DNA of 39,522 nt, taken from CAJQQK01 sp051010015. GTDB taxonomy: Bacteria; Pseudomonadota; Alphaproteobacteria; Rhizobiales; Hyphomicrobiaceae. The stretch lies in assembly GCA_051010015.1 (NCBI GenBank), contig JBPCVZ010000335.1, forward strand, positions 1 through 39,522, in the 5' to 3' direction. Made by a program: the position numbers and the translations under genes. The first letter of the stretch is position 1, and each line of letters begins with the position of its first letter. The notes under the pieces were generated by a model. The model ran no database searches and was not told the DNA's origin. It worked only from the letters and a program-made list of their open reading frames with translations. Of this stretch, positions 17,140-23,453 are shown one piece after another.

Positions 17140-17153
17140 TTGATCGACATCAA
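17140..17153 (-). promoter_or_regulatory. Perfect FNR/NnrR-type box for DUF6455-nnrS operon
   Basis: TTGAT-CGAC-ATCAA matches all ten fixed positions of the FNR-family consensus and is palindromic. Its centre is about 90 bases upstream of the DUF6455 start codon, so a class II promoter would give a leader of about 48 bases. FNR, ANR/DNR, FixK and NnrR proteins bind such sites; which one acts here cannot be told. Confidence 0.78.
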
Positions 17154-17284
17154 GGAACTCATCGGCAAACGATCGATTCGGAAGCTCAGTGTTCTGAACG
17201 TCGGCAACTTGGAGCGTCTGCGTCCGTCAAGCAGCGTTGACGACGACCAAACGGCTCCGACGCAAACCGTTACGAAGCGCCCAA

Positions 17285-17298
17285 TTGATCTCGGTCAA
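17285..17298 (+). promoter_or_regulatory. FNR-type box for the 86-aa membrane protein gene
   Basis: TTGAT-CTCG-GTCAA matches nine of ten fixed positions of TTGAT-N4-ATCAA. It lies about 112 bases before the ATG at 17404, on the side facing that gene. Confidence 0.6.
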
Positions 17299-17403
17299 GT
17301 GACGACAATCGATATCGACTATGGCTTGAGCCGCTACGCTTTCCGACAGAGGGGGTAGGGCGTGTATGTCGCTTCACCAGTTTCGGCAGGATTGGAGTGA
17401 TCC

Positions 17404-17664
17404 ATGGATTCGCATTATTGGCCATCGCTTTATCCGGGGATTGGCATCGGCGCGTTGATTGGCCTGGCATCAGGGGGCTGGCTTTCCATCGTTGTTGGCG
17501 CTGTCGGTGGTTTGGCCGGAGCAGCCGTCAGTCTTGAACTCAATCGATTGCTCGGTTTCAAGCAAGATCTGATTTCCCTGGCGTTGTTGGTTGGGTGCGC
17601 CGCTGGCGTTGCCAAGTTGATGACGGTTCTGGCTGACATCATGCGGCGACGCCGAGGACGCTGA
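17404..17664 (+). CDS. Small glycine-rich membrane protein of unknown function
   Basis: 86 aa with two hydrophobic stretches, GIGIGALIGLASGGWLSIVV followed by GAVGGLAGAAVSL, and LISLALLVGCAAGVAKLMTVL, and a basic tail MRRRRGR. The repeated GxxxG spacing in the first half is glycine-zipper-like and suggests tight helix packing. GGAGTGATCC precedes the ATG. The gene faces away from the DUF6455-nnrS-ferredoxin operon and has its own FNR-type box, so it is probably made under low oxygen or nitric oxide. I do not recognise the family; no enzyme motif is present. It is convergent with an XRE-type regulator 19 bases on. Confidence 0.75.
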   Translation: MDSHYWPSLYPGIGIGALIGLASGGWLSIVVGAVGGLAGAAVSLELNRLLGFKQDLISLALLVGCAAGVAKLMTVLADIMRRRRGR

Positions 17665-17683
17665 TGGCCGGCACTTGCGCTGG

Positions 17684-17920
17684 CTATTTCAATGTCAACC
17701 CGTCGAGAAATGTCGCGAGTCTCACCTCAAAAAATATAGCCAACGCGAATAGTTCTTTCGCGCGAAACCGGCGTTCACCTCGCTCGCCGGCAAGGTATTC
17801 CTCGGGAGACAGTCCGCATCTCTGAGCTGCCGCGTTCACGCGAATCGATGCCAAGATGCGCTGCTTGGCAACGCATTCTCCGATTTGTGCATCGATTGAA
17901 GTGCGCAGCTGATCTCTCAT
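17684..17920 (-). CDS. Small XRE-like helix-turn-helix regulator
   Basis: 78 aa from the ATG at 17920, which has GAGGCGGGG directly upstream; a GTG at 17977 would add 19 residues with no good ribosome binding site. The segment NAAAQRCGLSPEEYLAGERGERRFRAKELFALAIFFEVRLATFLDGL follows the Cro/C1-type pattern (first helix, turn, recognition helix, then the R-x-L-x-x-I/L-A end), here shown as one run of shorter motifs: AAQRCGLSPEEYLAGERG and then RAKELFALAIFFEV. There is no effector domain. Targets are unknown; it lies next to the FNR-linked genes but shares no promoter with them. Confidence 0.65.
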   Translation of the reverse strand: MRDQLRTSIDAQIGECVAKQRILASIRVNAAAQRCGLSPEEYLAGERGERRFRAKELFALAIFFEVRLATFLDGLTLK

Positions 17921-18384
17921 CCCCGCCTCGTTCTCTGCGTGACTGCCGTCGTTTGCTCGTTCGCAAGTTGCCGACACGCAGCCGACCTGCAGCGCTCATC
18001 AGTCCCGCCAATTCACCAAGCTTTTGAACACGTCGCAAATCGCCAACTTCGCTCGGAGCCAAGCTCAAGAGCCGTGGGTTGAAGGCAATCGTGGCGTGCT
18101 CATCGTGAACCGATGGGCCGGCGCAATTTCTTCTCGATGCCCCATATGCTCAGCGTGCGGCTAAAAAACAAGCTGTGGAATTCTCGTAGTGCGTCTGCGG
18201 TTATGATCACGACCTTGTGATTGCCGATGCCGTCTGAACATGGCCGGTCTACTCGTTGGAATCAATTCCGGATCGTGGAGCTATGCTCATCCTGGAACAT
18301 GAGCTATATTGCACGCTATATTGAAGTTCAGATTACCAAGAAATACGACGTTTCGGAAATGGTCGCTTGCTGTGGAGCAGAGTG
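17921..18384. other. Intergenic stretch upstream of the 85-aa ORF
   Basis: About 464 bases. Short frames here (for example 18221-18412) lack ribosome binding sites and family resemblance. A direct repeat of GCTATATTG occurs at 18303-18311 and 18315-18323 (period 12), about 65 bases before the next gene; it could be a regulator site. Nothing else is recognised. Confidence 0.45.
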
Positions 18385-18642
18385 GTGTCGCAATTTTATA
18401 CTGAAGACGTAAAGAAGGTACTTGATCCCGCCTTCAGGGCTATTGACGAACTTCGCGTCGCGATCGATGCGGCTCAAGAGGCAGGGAATGATGAAATTGC
18501 GGCGGCATTGATCTGGGCCATGTGCGACGTCGCGGATACGATCGATCTTATCGATGGCATGCTCAAGCGCGGCGACAACGCGTCGACGGAGGACGCGGAT
18601 CCGAGCGATGATGCTGAATTTATTGATCTGATCGTTCGTTAG
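18385..18642 (+). CDS. Small acidic protein of unknown function
   Basis: 85 aa starting at a GTG with GGAG seven bases upstream; a TTG at 18367 is an alternative. The product is helical and acidic (AFRAIDELRVAIDAAQEAG, ALIWAMCDVADTIDLIDGML, then an Asp/Glu-rich tail). No family, signal peptide or membrane segment is recognised. The helices have heptad-like spacing that would suit a small dimer. It stands alone and converges with the aminotransferase operon. Coding status rests on codon pattern and start context, so confidence is moderate. Confidence 0.55.
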   Translation: MSQFYTEDVKKVLDPAFRAIDELRVAIDAAQEAGNDEIAAALIWAMCDVADTIDLIDGMLKRGDNASTEDADPSDDAEFIDLIVR

Positions 18643-18680
18643 GGCCACGCCCCAGAGTTTGAGCACCGCGCGTTAAATAT

Positions 18681-18699
18681 GAACCATTCTGTCGAATGG
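18681..18699. repeat. 19-bp hairpin repeat, copy 2
   Basis: GAACCATTC-TGTC-GAATGG, the second copy of the hairpin at 15174-15192, with an identical 6-bp stem and two changes in the loop. It lies between the 3-prime ends of the 85-aa ORF and the class V aminotransferase gene and could act as a terminator stem or a small dispersed repeat. Confidence 0.45.
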
Positions 18700-18731
18700 C
18701 GGCTGCCCAGTGCGTCGAAGCGCGTGCCTGA

Positions 18732-19913
18732 CTATTCGATGCGTCGGAGCTGCTCGACGCACCGTTCTATCTCATCTTCGGTGTTGTAGTAGTGCGGGGC
18801 GATGCGCAGAAGCGTTGACAGGCCGCGCCGTTCCGAGTCGAGCCGTGTGCTTTCGGGGTCGGATGTGCCGATCGAGAACCCGGCGCCCGACAAGTGCGAC
18901 ACGATATGTGATGGGTCGGCTCCTTCGAGCGAGAAGCTCACGATGCCGCATCGATCTGTCCCAAGGTCGCGCACTTGTACGCGATGATCCAAGGAGAGAC
19001 GTTCCCGACAAAGGGTGGCAAGATTGCAGACGCGCTCATGGATGGCATCGATGCCAATGGAATCGGCATAGCGAAGAGCGGCACCGAGGCCGGCGCGCAG
19101 CGCATAGGCATTTTCCCATGTCTCGAAGCGTCGTGCATCGTCGCGAAGCTCATAACGATCGCGCGCAATCCAGGGTGCGCCGAAGTGATCGATCATGGCC
19201 GGTTCGAGATGTTCCAGCCACTTGTCGGCGACGTAGAGGAAACCGGTGCCGCGCGGCCCGCGCAGATACTTGCGCCCGGTTGCCGACAGGAAGTCGCACC
19301 CCAATTCGCCGACGTCGATCCGCAGGTGTCCCGCCGCCTGGCAGGCATCCAATAGGTACGGCACATTGTGGCGCTTTGCGATCCTGCCGACCTGCGCCGC
19401 CGGATTGACGAGGCCGCCGTTGGTTGGAATCCAGGTCATGGCAATCAGCCCGACATCGCTGTCGATCATCGCCTCGAGTGCCGCAAGGTCGAGCGCGCCG
19501 GCGTTGTCGCTGGGCACGACTTCGATTCTGAGATCTTGTTGCTTTGCTCGCTGCAGGAACGCCACGTAGTTGGCGGCGTATTCCGCCTCGCAGGTCAAGA
19601 TGCGCGCGCCGCGCTCAAGCGGAAGCGCATAGAACGCGTGACACCACGCGACCGTTGCGTTTTCCAGCAAGGCAATTTCACGACGCTGCGCCCCGATGTG
19701 TGCCGCGACGTCATCGTACACCCGATCAAGCAGGTGCGCCTGCCTGGCTTCGGCTTCGTATCCGCCGATTTGCGCTTCGAGTAGCGTGTGGTCGACCACC
19801 GCGTCGATGACGCATTGTGGCATCAAGGCCGAACCGCAAGCGAGCAGATGAGCCCCGTGCTGCAGGCCGGGCGTCTCTGCGCGAACCCGCTCAATGTCGA
19901 TCGTTGTCGTCAC
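18732..19913 (-). CDS. Class V aminotransferase-fold PLP enzyme
   Basis: 393 aa, full length for the class V (NifS/isopenicillin-N-epimerase-like) family. ALLENATVAWCHAFYAL binds the cofactor phosphate, AMTWIPTNGGLVNPAA follows, LLDACQAAGH supplies Asp189 and Gln192, and SATGRKYLRGPRGTG has the Schiff-base lysine at residue 215. Family members include cysteine desulfurases, epimerases, hercynylcysteine sulfoxide lyase-type lyases and aminotransferases. No catalytic cysteine loop typical of NifS-type desulfurases is evident. It lies 39 bases after the amidase gene and is probably the last gene of that operon, so an amine freed by the amidase could be its substrate; this is inference. Confidence 0.88.
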   Translation of the reverse strand: MTTTIDIERVRAETPGLQHGAHLLACGSALMPQCVIDAVVDHTLLEAQIGGYEAEARQAHLLDRVYDDVAAHIGAQRREIALLENATVAWCHAFYALPLERGARILTCEAEYAANYVAFLQRAKQQDLRIEVVPSDNAGALDLAALEAMIDSDVGLIAMTWIPTNGGLVNPAAQVGRIAKRHNVPYLLDACQAAGHLRIDVGELGCDFLSATGRKYLRGPRGTGFLYVADKWLEHLEPAMIDHFGAPWIARDRYELRDDARRFETWENAYALRAGLGAALRYADSIGIDAIHERVCNLATLCRERLSLDHRVQVRDLGTDRCGIVSFSLEGADPSHIVSHLSGAGFSIGTSDPESTRLDSERRGLSTLLRIAPHYYNTEDEIERCVEQLRRIE

Positions 19914-19952
19914 GAAAACTCCTCGTCAATTGGCGATAGCTGCAACCTGCGC

Positions 19953-21353
19953 TCAATGCTCCAATCCGGGCGGATGGTGCTGCGTCCAGTTTGCGGCTTG
20001 TTCGTAGGCATGGGCGACACGGTAGACGCGCGCTTCCTGCCAGTTGTGCCCAACAAGCTGAATCGAAAGTGGCAGACCTTCGCTCGAAAAACCGGCGGGG
20101 ATCGCAATCGCGGGTTGGCCGGTGACGTTGAACGGCTGACGGCACTGGCGCGGATAAGAACGCTCGAGCGTTTCGGGATCGTCGAGCCGGGCAGCCGGGT
20201 CGAGGCTGGACGCCGTGATAATGCAGTCGAGGCCGTCCATGGCCGCCTCGGTCTCGGCAATCAGCCGCGTGCGCCAGCGCAGCGCATCGATGTAGTCGGC
20301 GGCAGTGATGCCGGCACCGTTCAAGAGCCGCTGCCGCGTCAGCTGTCCGTAATCGCCGGGGCGCTGCTGCAACCAGCGCCGGTGGATCGCATAGGCTTCT
20401 GATCCAAGGATCGTTCGGTTGCATGCGGTGAAGTCCTGGAGCGATGGCAGCCGGATCTCCTGCACGCTGGCACCGAGCTCGCACAGGACGGTCGCGGCAT
20501 CGTCGACGGCTTTGGACATCTCTGAGTGCGCCTGCAGGTCGCCGTCGTAAAAGTGGCGCACATGACCAATGCGCAGGCCTTCGAGGCCCATGCCCAACTC
20601 GGCGGAAAAATCAGGGACGTCAACGTTGGGGCTCGCCGGATCTCCCGGATCATAGCCGGCCAGAACTTGCAGGAGAATGGCATTGTCGGCAACATCGCGG
20701 GTCATCGGGCCAATATGGTCCATCGCATAGGAGAGCGGGAAGACGCCGCGCCGCGACACCCGCCCATAGGTCGCCTTCATGCCGACGATGGAACACATTG
20801 AAGCCGGATTTCGGACCGAACCACCGGTGTCCGTGCCAAGCGCAGCGGGCAACATGCCGGACGCGAGGGCGGCGCCGGAGCCCGATGACGAGCCACCAGG
20901 GAAGTGGGCACCTCCCCACGGATTAACGGCGGGTGGCCAAGGCAGGTCGAAGGACGGGCCGCCGAGCGCGAATTCATGCGTCGACAGCTTGCCCATCACG
21001 ATGCCGCCGGCGGCTTTGAGGCGCGCCGTCACATCGGCATCAGTTTCGGCAACTCTGTCCCGGAACAGTTTCGAGTGACATGTGGTTTCGATACCGGCCA
21101 GGTCGATGATGTCTTTCAGCCCGAACGGAACGCCCTGCATCGGGCTCGCAACGCGTCCAGCAGCGAATTCCGCCTCCGCCGCCCGCGCCGCGTCCAGCGC
21201 GATATCGGGGATGATCTTGATAAACGCGTGATAGGTTGGATCGAGCCGCTCGATACGGGCAAGCAGTGCTTCGCAAAGTTCCACCGGAGACAACTTGCGT
21301 GCCGCAAACAGGGCGGCTGCCTCCGCGATCCCGAGATAGGCGAGTTCCGTCAT
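19953..21353 (-). CDS. Amidase-signature family amidase
   Basis: 466 aa, full length for the amidase-signature family, which hydrolyses amides to acid and ammonia or amine. The Ser-cisSer-Lys triad is visible: Lys80 in PFGLKDI, the cis-serine at 155 in FPGGSSSGSGAA, and the nucleophile Ser179 in GTDTGGSVRNPAS; the 24-residue spacing of the two serines is canonical. GatA- and AtzE-like proteins share this layout. The start overlaps by four bases the stop of a 64-aa upstream gene that resembles GatC/AtzG small subunits, which suggests a two-subunit enzyme. The aminotransferase gene follows 39 bases later. The substrate is unknown. Confidence 0.93.
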   Translation of the reverse strand: MTELAYLGIAEAAALFAARKLSPVELCEALLARIERLDPTYHAFIKIIPDIALDAARAAEAEFAAGRVASPMQGVPFGLKDIIDLAGIETTCHSKLFRDRVAETDADVTARLKAAGGIVMGKLSTHEFALGGPSFDLPWPPAVNPWGGAHFPGGSSSGSGAALASGMLPAALGTDTGGSVRNPASMCSIVGMKATYGRVSRRGVFPLSYAMDHIGPMTRDVADNAILLQVLAGYDPGDPASPNVDVPDFSAELGMGLEGLRIGHVRHFYDGDLQAHSEMSKAVDDAATVLCELGASVQEIRLPSLQDFTACNRTILGSEAYAIHRRWLQQRPGDYGQLTRQRLLNGAGITAADYIDALRWRTRLIAETEAAMDGLDCIITASSLDPAARLDDPETLERSYPRQCRQPFNVTGQPAIAIPAGFSSEGLPLSIQLVGHNWQEARVYRVAHAYEQAANWTQHHPPGLEH

Positions 21354-21544
21354 GACGACACTCCTTTACGAGGCGCCAGGTTTAAGGTGTGGGCGGCTTC
21401 CTCCGACCAATGCAGGTCAGTCGGGATTTTCTCGGATAACGCCTTGCCGTTGATCAGCGCCTTGCGTAAGTCTGCTGCGTGCTCAGACGCTAGTTTTTCC
21501 AACCCAAGCTCCGCTGCCGCTCGTTTCAAGTCTTGGTCCGTCAT
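21350..21544 (-). CDS. GatC/AtzG-like small amidase subunit
   Basis: 64 aa: MTDQDLKRAAAELGLEKLAS, a second helix LRKALINGKALSEKIP, and a short tail (WSEEAAHTLNLAPRKG). The order helix-helix-proline-then-extended segment resembles the small partners of amidases (GatC, AtzG and DUF4089-type proteins), which wrap around the amidase. Its TGA overlaps the amidase ATG by four bases, giving tight coupling. AGAGGA is upstream at slightly long spacing. The assignment rests mainly on position and helix layout, because such short proteins diverge quickly. Confidence 0.6.
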   Translation of the reverse strand: MTDQDLKRAAAELGLEKLASEHAADLRKALINGKALSEKIPTDLHWSEEAAHTLNLAPRKGVSS

Positions 21545-21679
21545 CTATTGGTCGATCCTCTTGCCCGGGGCTGCGAACGTCACGGACGACAATCGCGGCA
21601 ATGACAATGACGGCAGAGGCCGAGATCGACAAGACACTGGTGCCGTATCGAGCGGTTCGAGACGAACAGATCACCATTT

Positions 21680-21691
21680 GGTGCATGCACC
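21680..21691. promoter_or_regulatory. 12-bp palindrome in divergent promoter region
   Basis: GGTGCATGCACC is a perfect 12-bp palindrome in the 251-bp gap between the divergent amidase operon and RraA-like gene. Its form suits a GntR- or LacI-type dimer. No regulator gene of these families is in the window. Confidence 0.4.
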
Positions 21692-21795
21692 GGTCTCGGT
21701 CGGCCCTTGCCCGCGCGCGACTTATGCGATGTAGTCGGCGCAGATCGGTTTGGCCGAAGCCGGCCGAGCACTTGATTGCCAATGAGGATGACCGC

Positions 21796-22476
21796 GTGAG
21801 CTTTGTTCTTCGCGATCTGCCAGAGCAGGTCGCACCGCATATCATTGAAAAACTGTCCCGGTCGGAAACCGCAACGATCGGCCATCGGCGCCAACAGGGT
21901 TTCGCGGACCGGGCGCTGCAGTGCATCATGCCCGGGCGGCGGGTCGCCGGCACAGCGGTGACGTTGGCGCTGCCGGGGCAGGATTCGACATTGCTGCATC
22001 ATGTTCTCGGCCTGCTGCGCCCCGGTGATGTCCTGGTCATCGACCGGATGGGCGATGACAAGCACGCCTGCATGGGAGGCGGCGTTGCCGTAGCCGCCAA
22101 AGCGGCCGGCGCCGTGGCCGCCGTTGTCGATGGGCCGTGTACCGACTTCTCAGAAATTCGAGCCGAGGATTTACCAATCTGGTGCCGTGGTTCGGCGCCG
22201 ATCACGACTCGGTTGTTGGGCATCGGCGGCGCATTCAATACGGCGATCAGCTGCGGCGGCGCTTCGGTCAACCCGGGTGATGCGGTTGTCGCCGATGAAA
22301 GTGGTGTTCTGTTCCTGCCGCCGGATGCGGCCGAAGCCGCTGCGGATTGGGCGCTCGAAAAGCAGGCGGCCGAGCCTGGCATCCACGAGCGCCTGCGTGC
22401 TGGTGAAAAGTTCGGTGACATCTCCGGCGCGACGCAAATGGTGCTCGCAAATCTTGCCAGCTCCAAAACGGTATAA
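21796..22476 (+). CDS. RraA-like family protein with altered active-site motif
   Basis: 226 aa from the GTG at 21796, which has GAGG eight bases upstream; the frame is open 65 codons further but that part has no RraA resemblance. The body is the RraA/HMG-aldolase fold: PGDVLVIDRMGDDKHACMGG and then VAVAAKAAGAVAAVVDG. In classical aldolases of this fold the next residues are R-D, with Arg binding the pyruvyl group. Here the motif is DGPCTD, with Thr116 in place of Arg and Asp117 kept. It may be a non-aldolase dehydratase or hydrolase-like member. It is followed by creatininase-like and hydroxyacid dehydrogenase genes on the same strand. Confidence 0.85.
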   Translation: MSFVLRDLPEQVAPHIIEKLSRSETATIGHRRQQGFADRALQCIMPGRRVAGTAVTLALPGQDSTLLHHVLGLLRPGDVLVIDRMGDDKHACMGGGVAVAAKAAGAVAAVVDGPCTDFSEIRAEDLPIWCRGSAPITTRLLGIGGAFNTAISCGGASVNPGDAVVADESGVLFLPPDAAEAAADWALEKQAAEPGIHERLRAGEKFGDISGATQMVLANLASSKTV

Positions 22477-22544
22477 CGCCGCGATGTCTTTACTACCCGA
22501 TTCCGTTCGGCGGTTTGAGCGTTGCACTAAAGGACCAGAGAAAC

Positions 22545-23372
22545 ATGATGGAAGTGACGGATCCCAAGGTCCATATGGCCCAGGTTACTGCCGGCGAAGC
22601 GCGTGATCTCTACGCATCGAACCCGGTTATCCTGCTGCCGATGGGCAGTCATGAGGACCAGGGCCCGCACGGCCCGATGGGTGACTATCTGCTCGCCGAG
22701 AAGGTCGCCGAAAGGATCGCCATCGCGGCGACGGCGAACGGCACCCGTACGCTCGTTGCACCGGTTGTTCCTTTTGGCGGTGCCGACTTCTTCGGTCCCA
22801 TGATCGGTGGCATCACCGTGCGCTTCGAGACCCTGACCGCAATCATAACTGACATGGTTGCCTGCCTGCATCGCAACGGTCTGACGCGGATCATCGTCAT
22901 CAACGGTCACGCCGGCAATGTCGGGCCGATCGACGAAGTGACGCGGGCCGTCTACCGCGACAAACGCCTCGTCATTCCGAGCCTTTACCTGTGGCGGATT
23001 GCCTATGGCCTGCTGCCGGGGCTGATCGGCGCTGAAAAAGCGGCCAAAGTCTCGGGTCATGGCGCCGACCCGCTGACCAGTCTTGGGCTGCATCTGATGC
23101 CGGAGATCCTGCGGCCCGATCTGATCCCTGCCGCTGCTGCCTTGAAGCGCGATCCCCAATTCGATTTGCCCTTCACTACGCTCGGTCTGGCGTCGTTCGA
23201 CGGGATCGAAGTCGGCATGCCGAACGAATATGATGAGATTTTCAACGACGGCGTCGACAAGGGCGATCCCAACCTGTCGAGTGCGGAGACGGGGCAGTTG
23301 CTGGCCGACAAACTCGTCGATGTGGTGGCACGCTTCATCGCGCATTTCGCGGCCAACACGGATCAGGCCTGA
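22545..23372 (+). CDS. Creatininase-family hydrolase with variant metal motif
   Basis: 275 aa from the ATG at 22545 (AGGA about ten bases upstream); a TTG at 22515 would add ten residues. Creatininase-fold enzymes open cyclic amides with two divalent metals. The N-terminal motif here is LPMGSHEDQGPHGPMGDY. Compared with the usual GS-x-E-x-H-GPHLP-x-x-T-D, Glu37 is kept but Gln39 replaces the metal-binding His, and the Asp is one place earlier. NGHAGN is kept. The later H-A-G-x-x-E-T-S motif reads HGADPLTS, without the second Glu. A different reaction or metal set from creatininase is therefore likely. It is 68 bases after the RraA-like gene. Confidence 0.82.
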   Translation: MMEVTDPKVHMAQVTAGEARDLYASNPVILLPMGSHEDQGPHGPMGDYLLAEKVAERIAIAATANGTRTLVAPVVPFGGADFFGPMIGGITVRFETLTAIITDMVACLHRNGLTRIIVINGHAGNVGPIDEVTRAVYRDKRLVIPSLYLWRIAYGLLPGLIGAEKAAKVSGHGADPLTSLGLHLMPEILRPDLIPAAAALKRDPQFDLPFTTLGLASFDGIEVGMPNEYDEIFNDGVDKGDPNLSSAETGQLLADKLVDVVARFIAHFAANTDQA

Positions 23373-23453
23373 TGTCCCCGGCCACCGGCACCGGCAAACT
23401 AGATCTCGTCCCTCAGTTCAATCTGCAATCCTAGCATTCGGCCAGCACACACC

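Larger units (their letters stand above)
17058..17403. other. Divergent intergenic region with two FNR-type boxes
   Basis: About 346 bases between the minus-strand DUF6455-nnrS-ferredoxin operon and the plus-strand 86-aa membrane protein gene. It holds two 14-bp FNR-type boxes (17140-17153 and 17285-17298), each placed to serve one side. The weak 72-codon frame at 17140-17358 begins with TTG inside the first box and is not credible. Confidence 0.6.

Noticed and set aside
17140..17358. 72-codon plus-strand open frame between DUF6455 and the small membrane gene
   Set aside because: It starts with a TTG that is part of the FNR-type box and covers the second box; no ribosome binding site or family resemblance.
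18221..18412. 63-codon plus-strand frame
   Set aside because: No ribosome binding site, no resemblance, and overlaps the better supported 85-aa gene in another frame.
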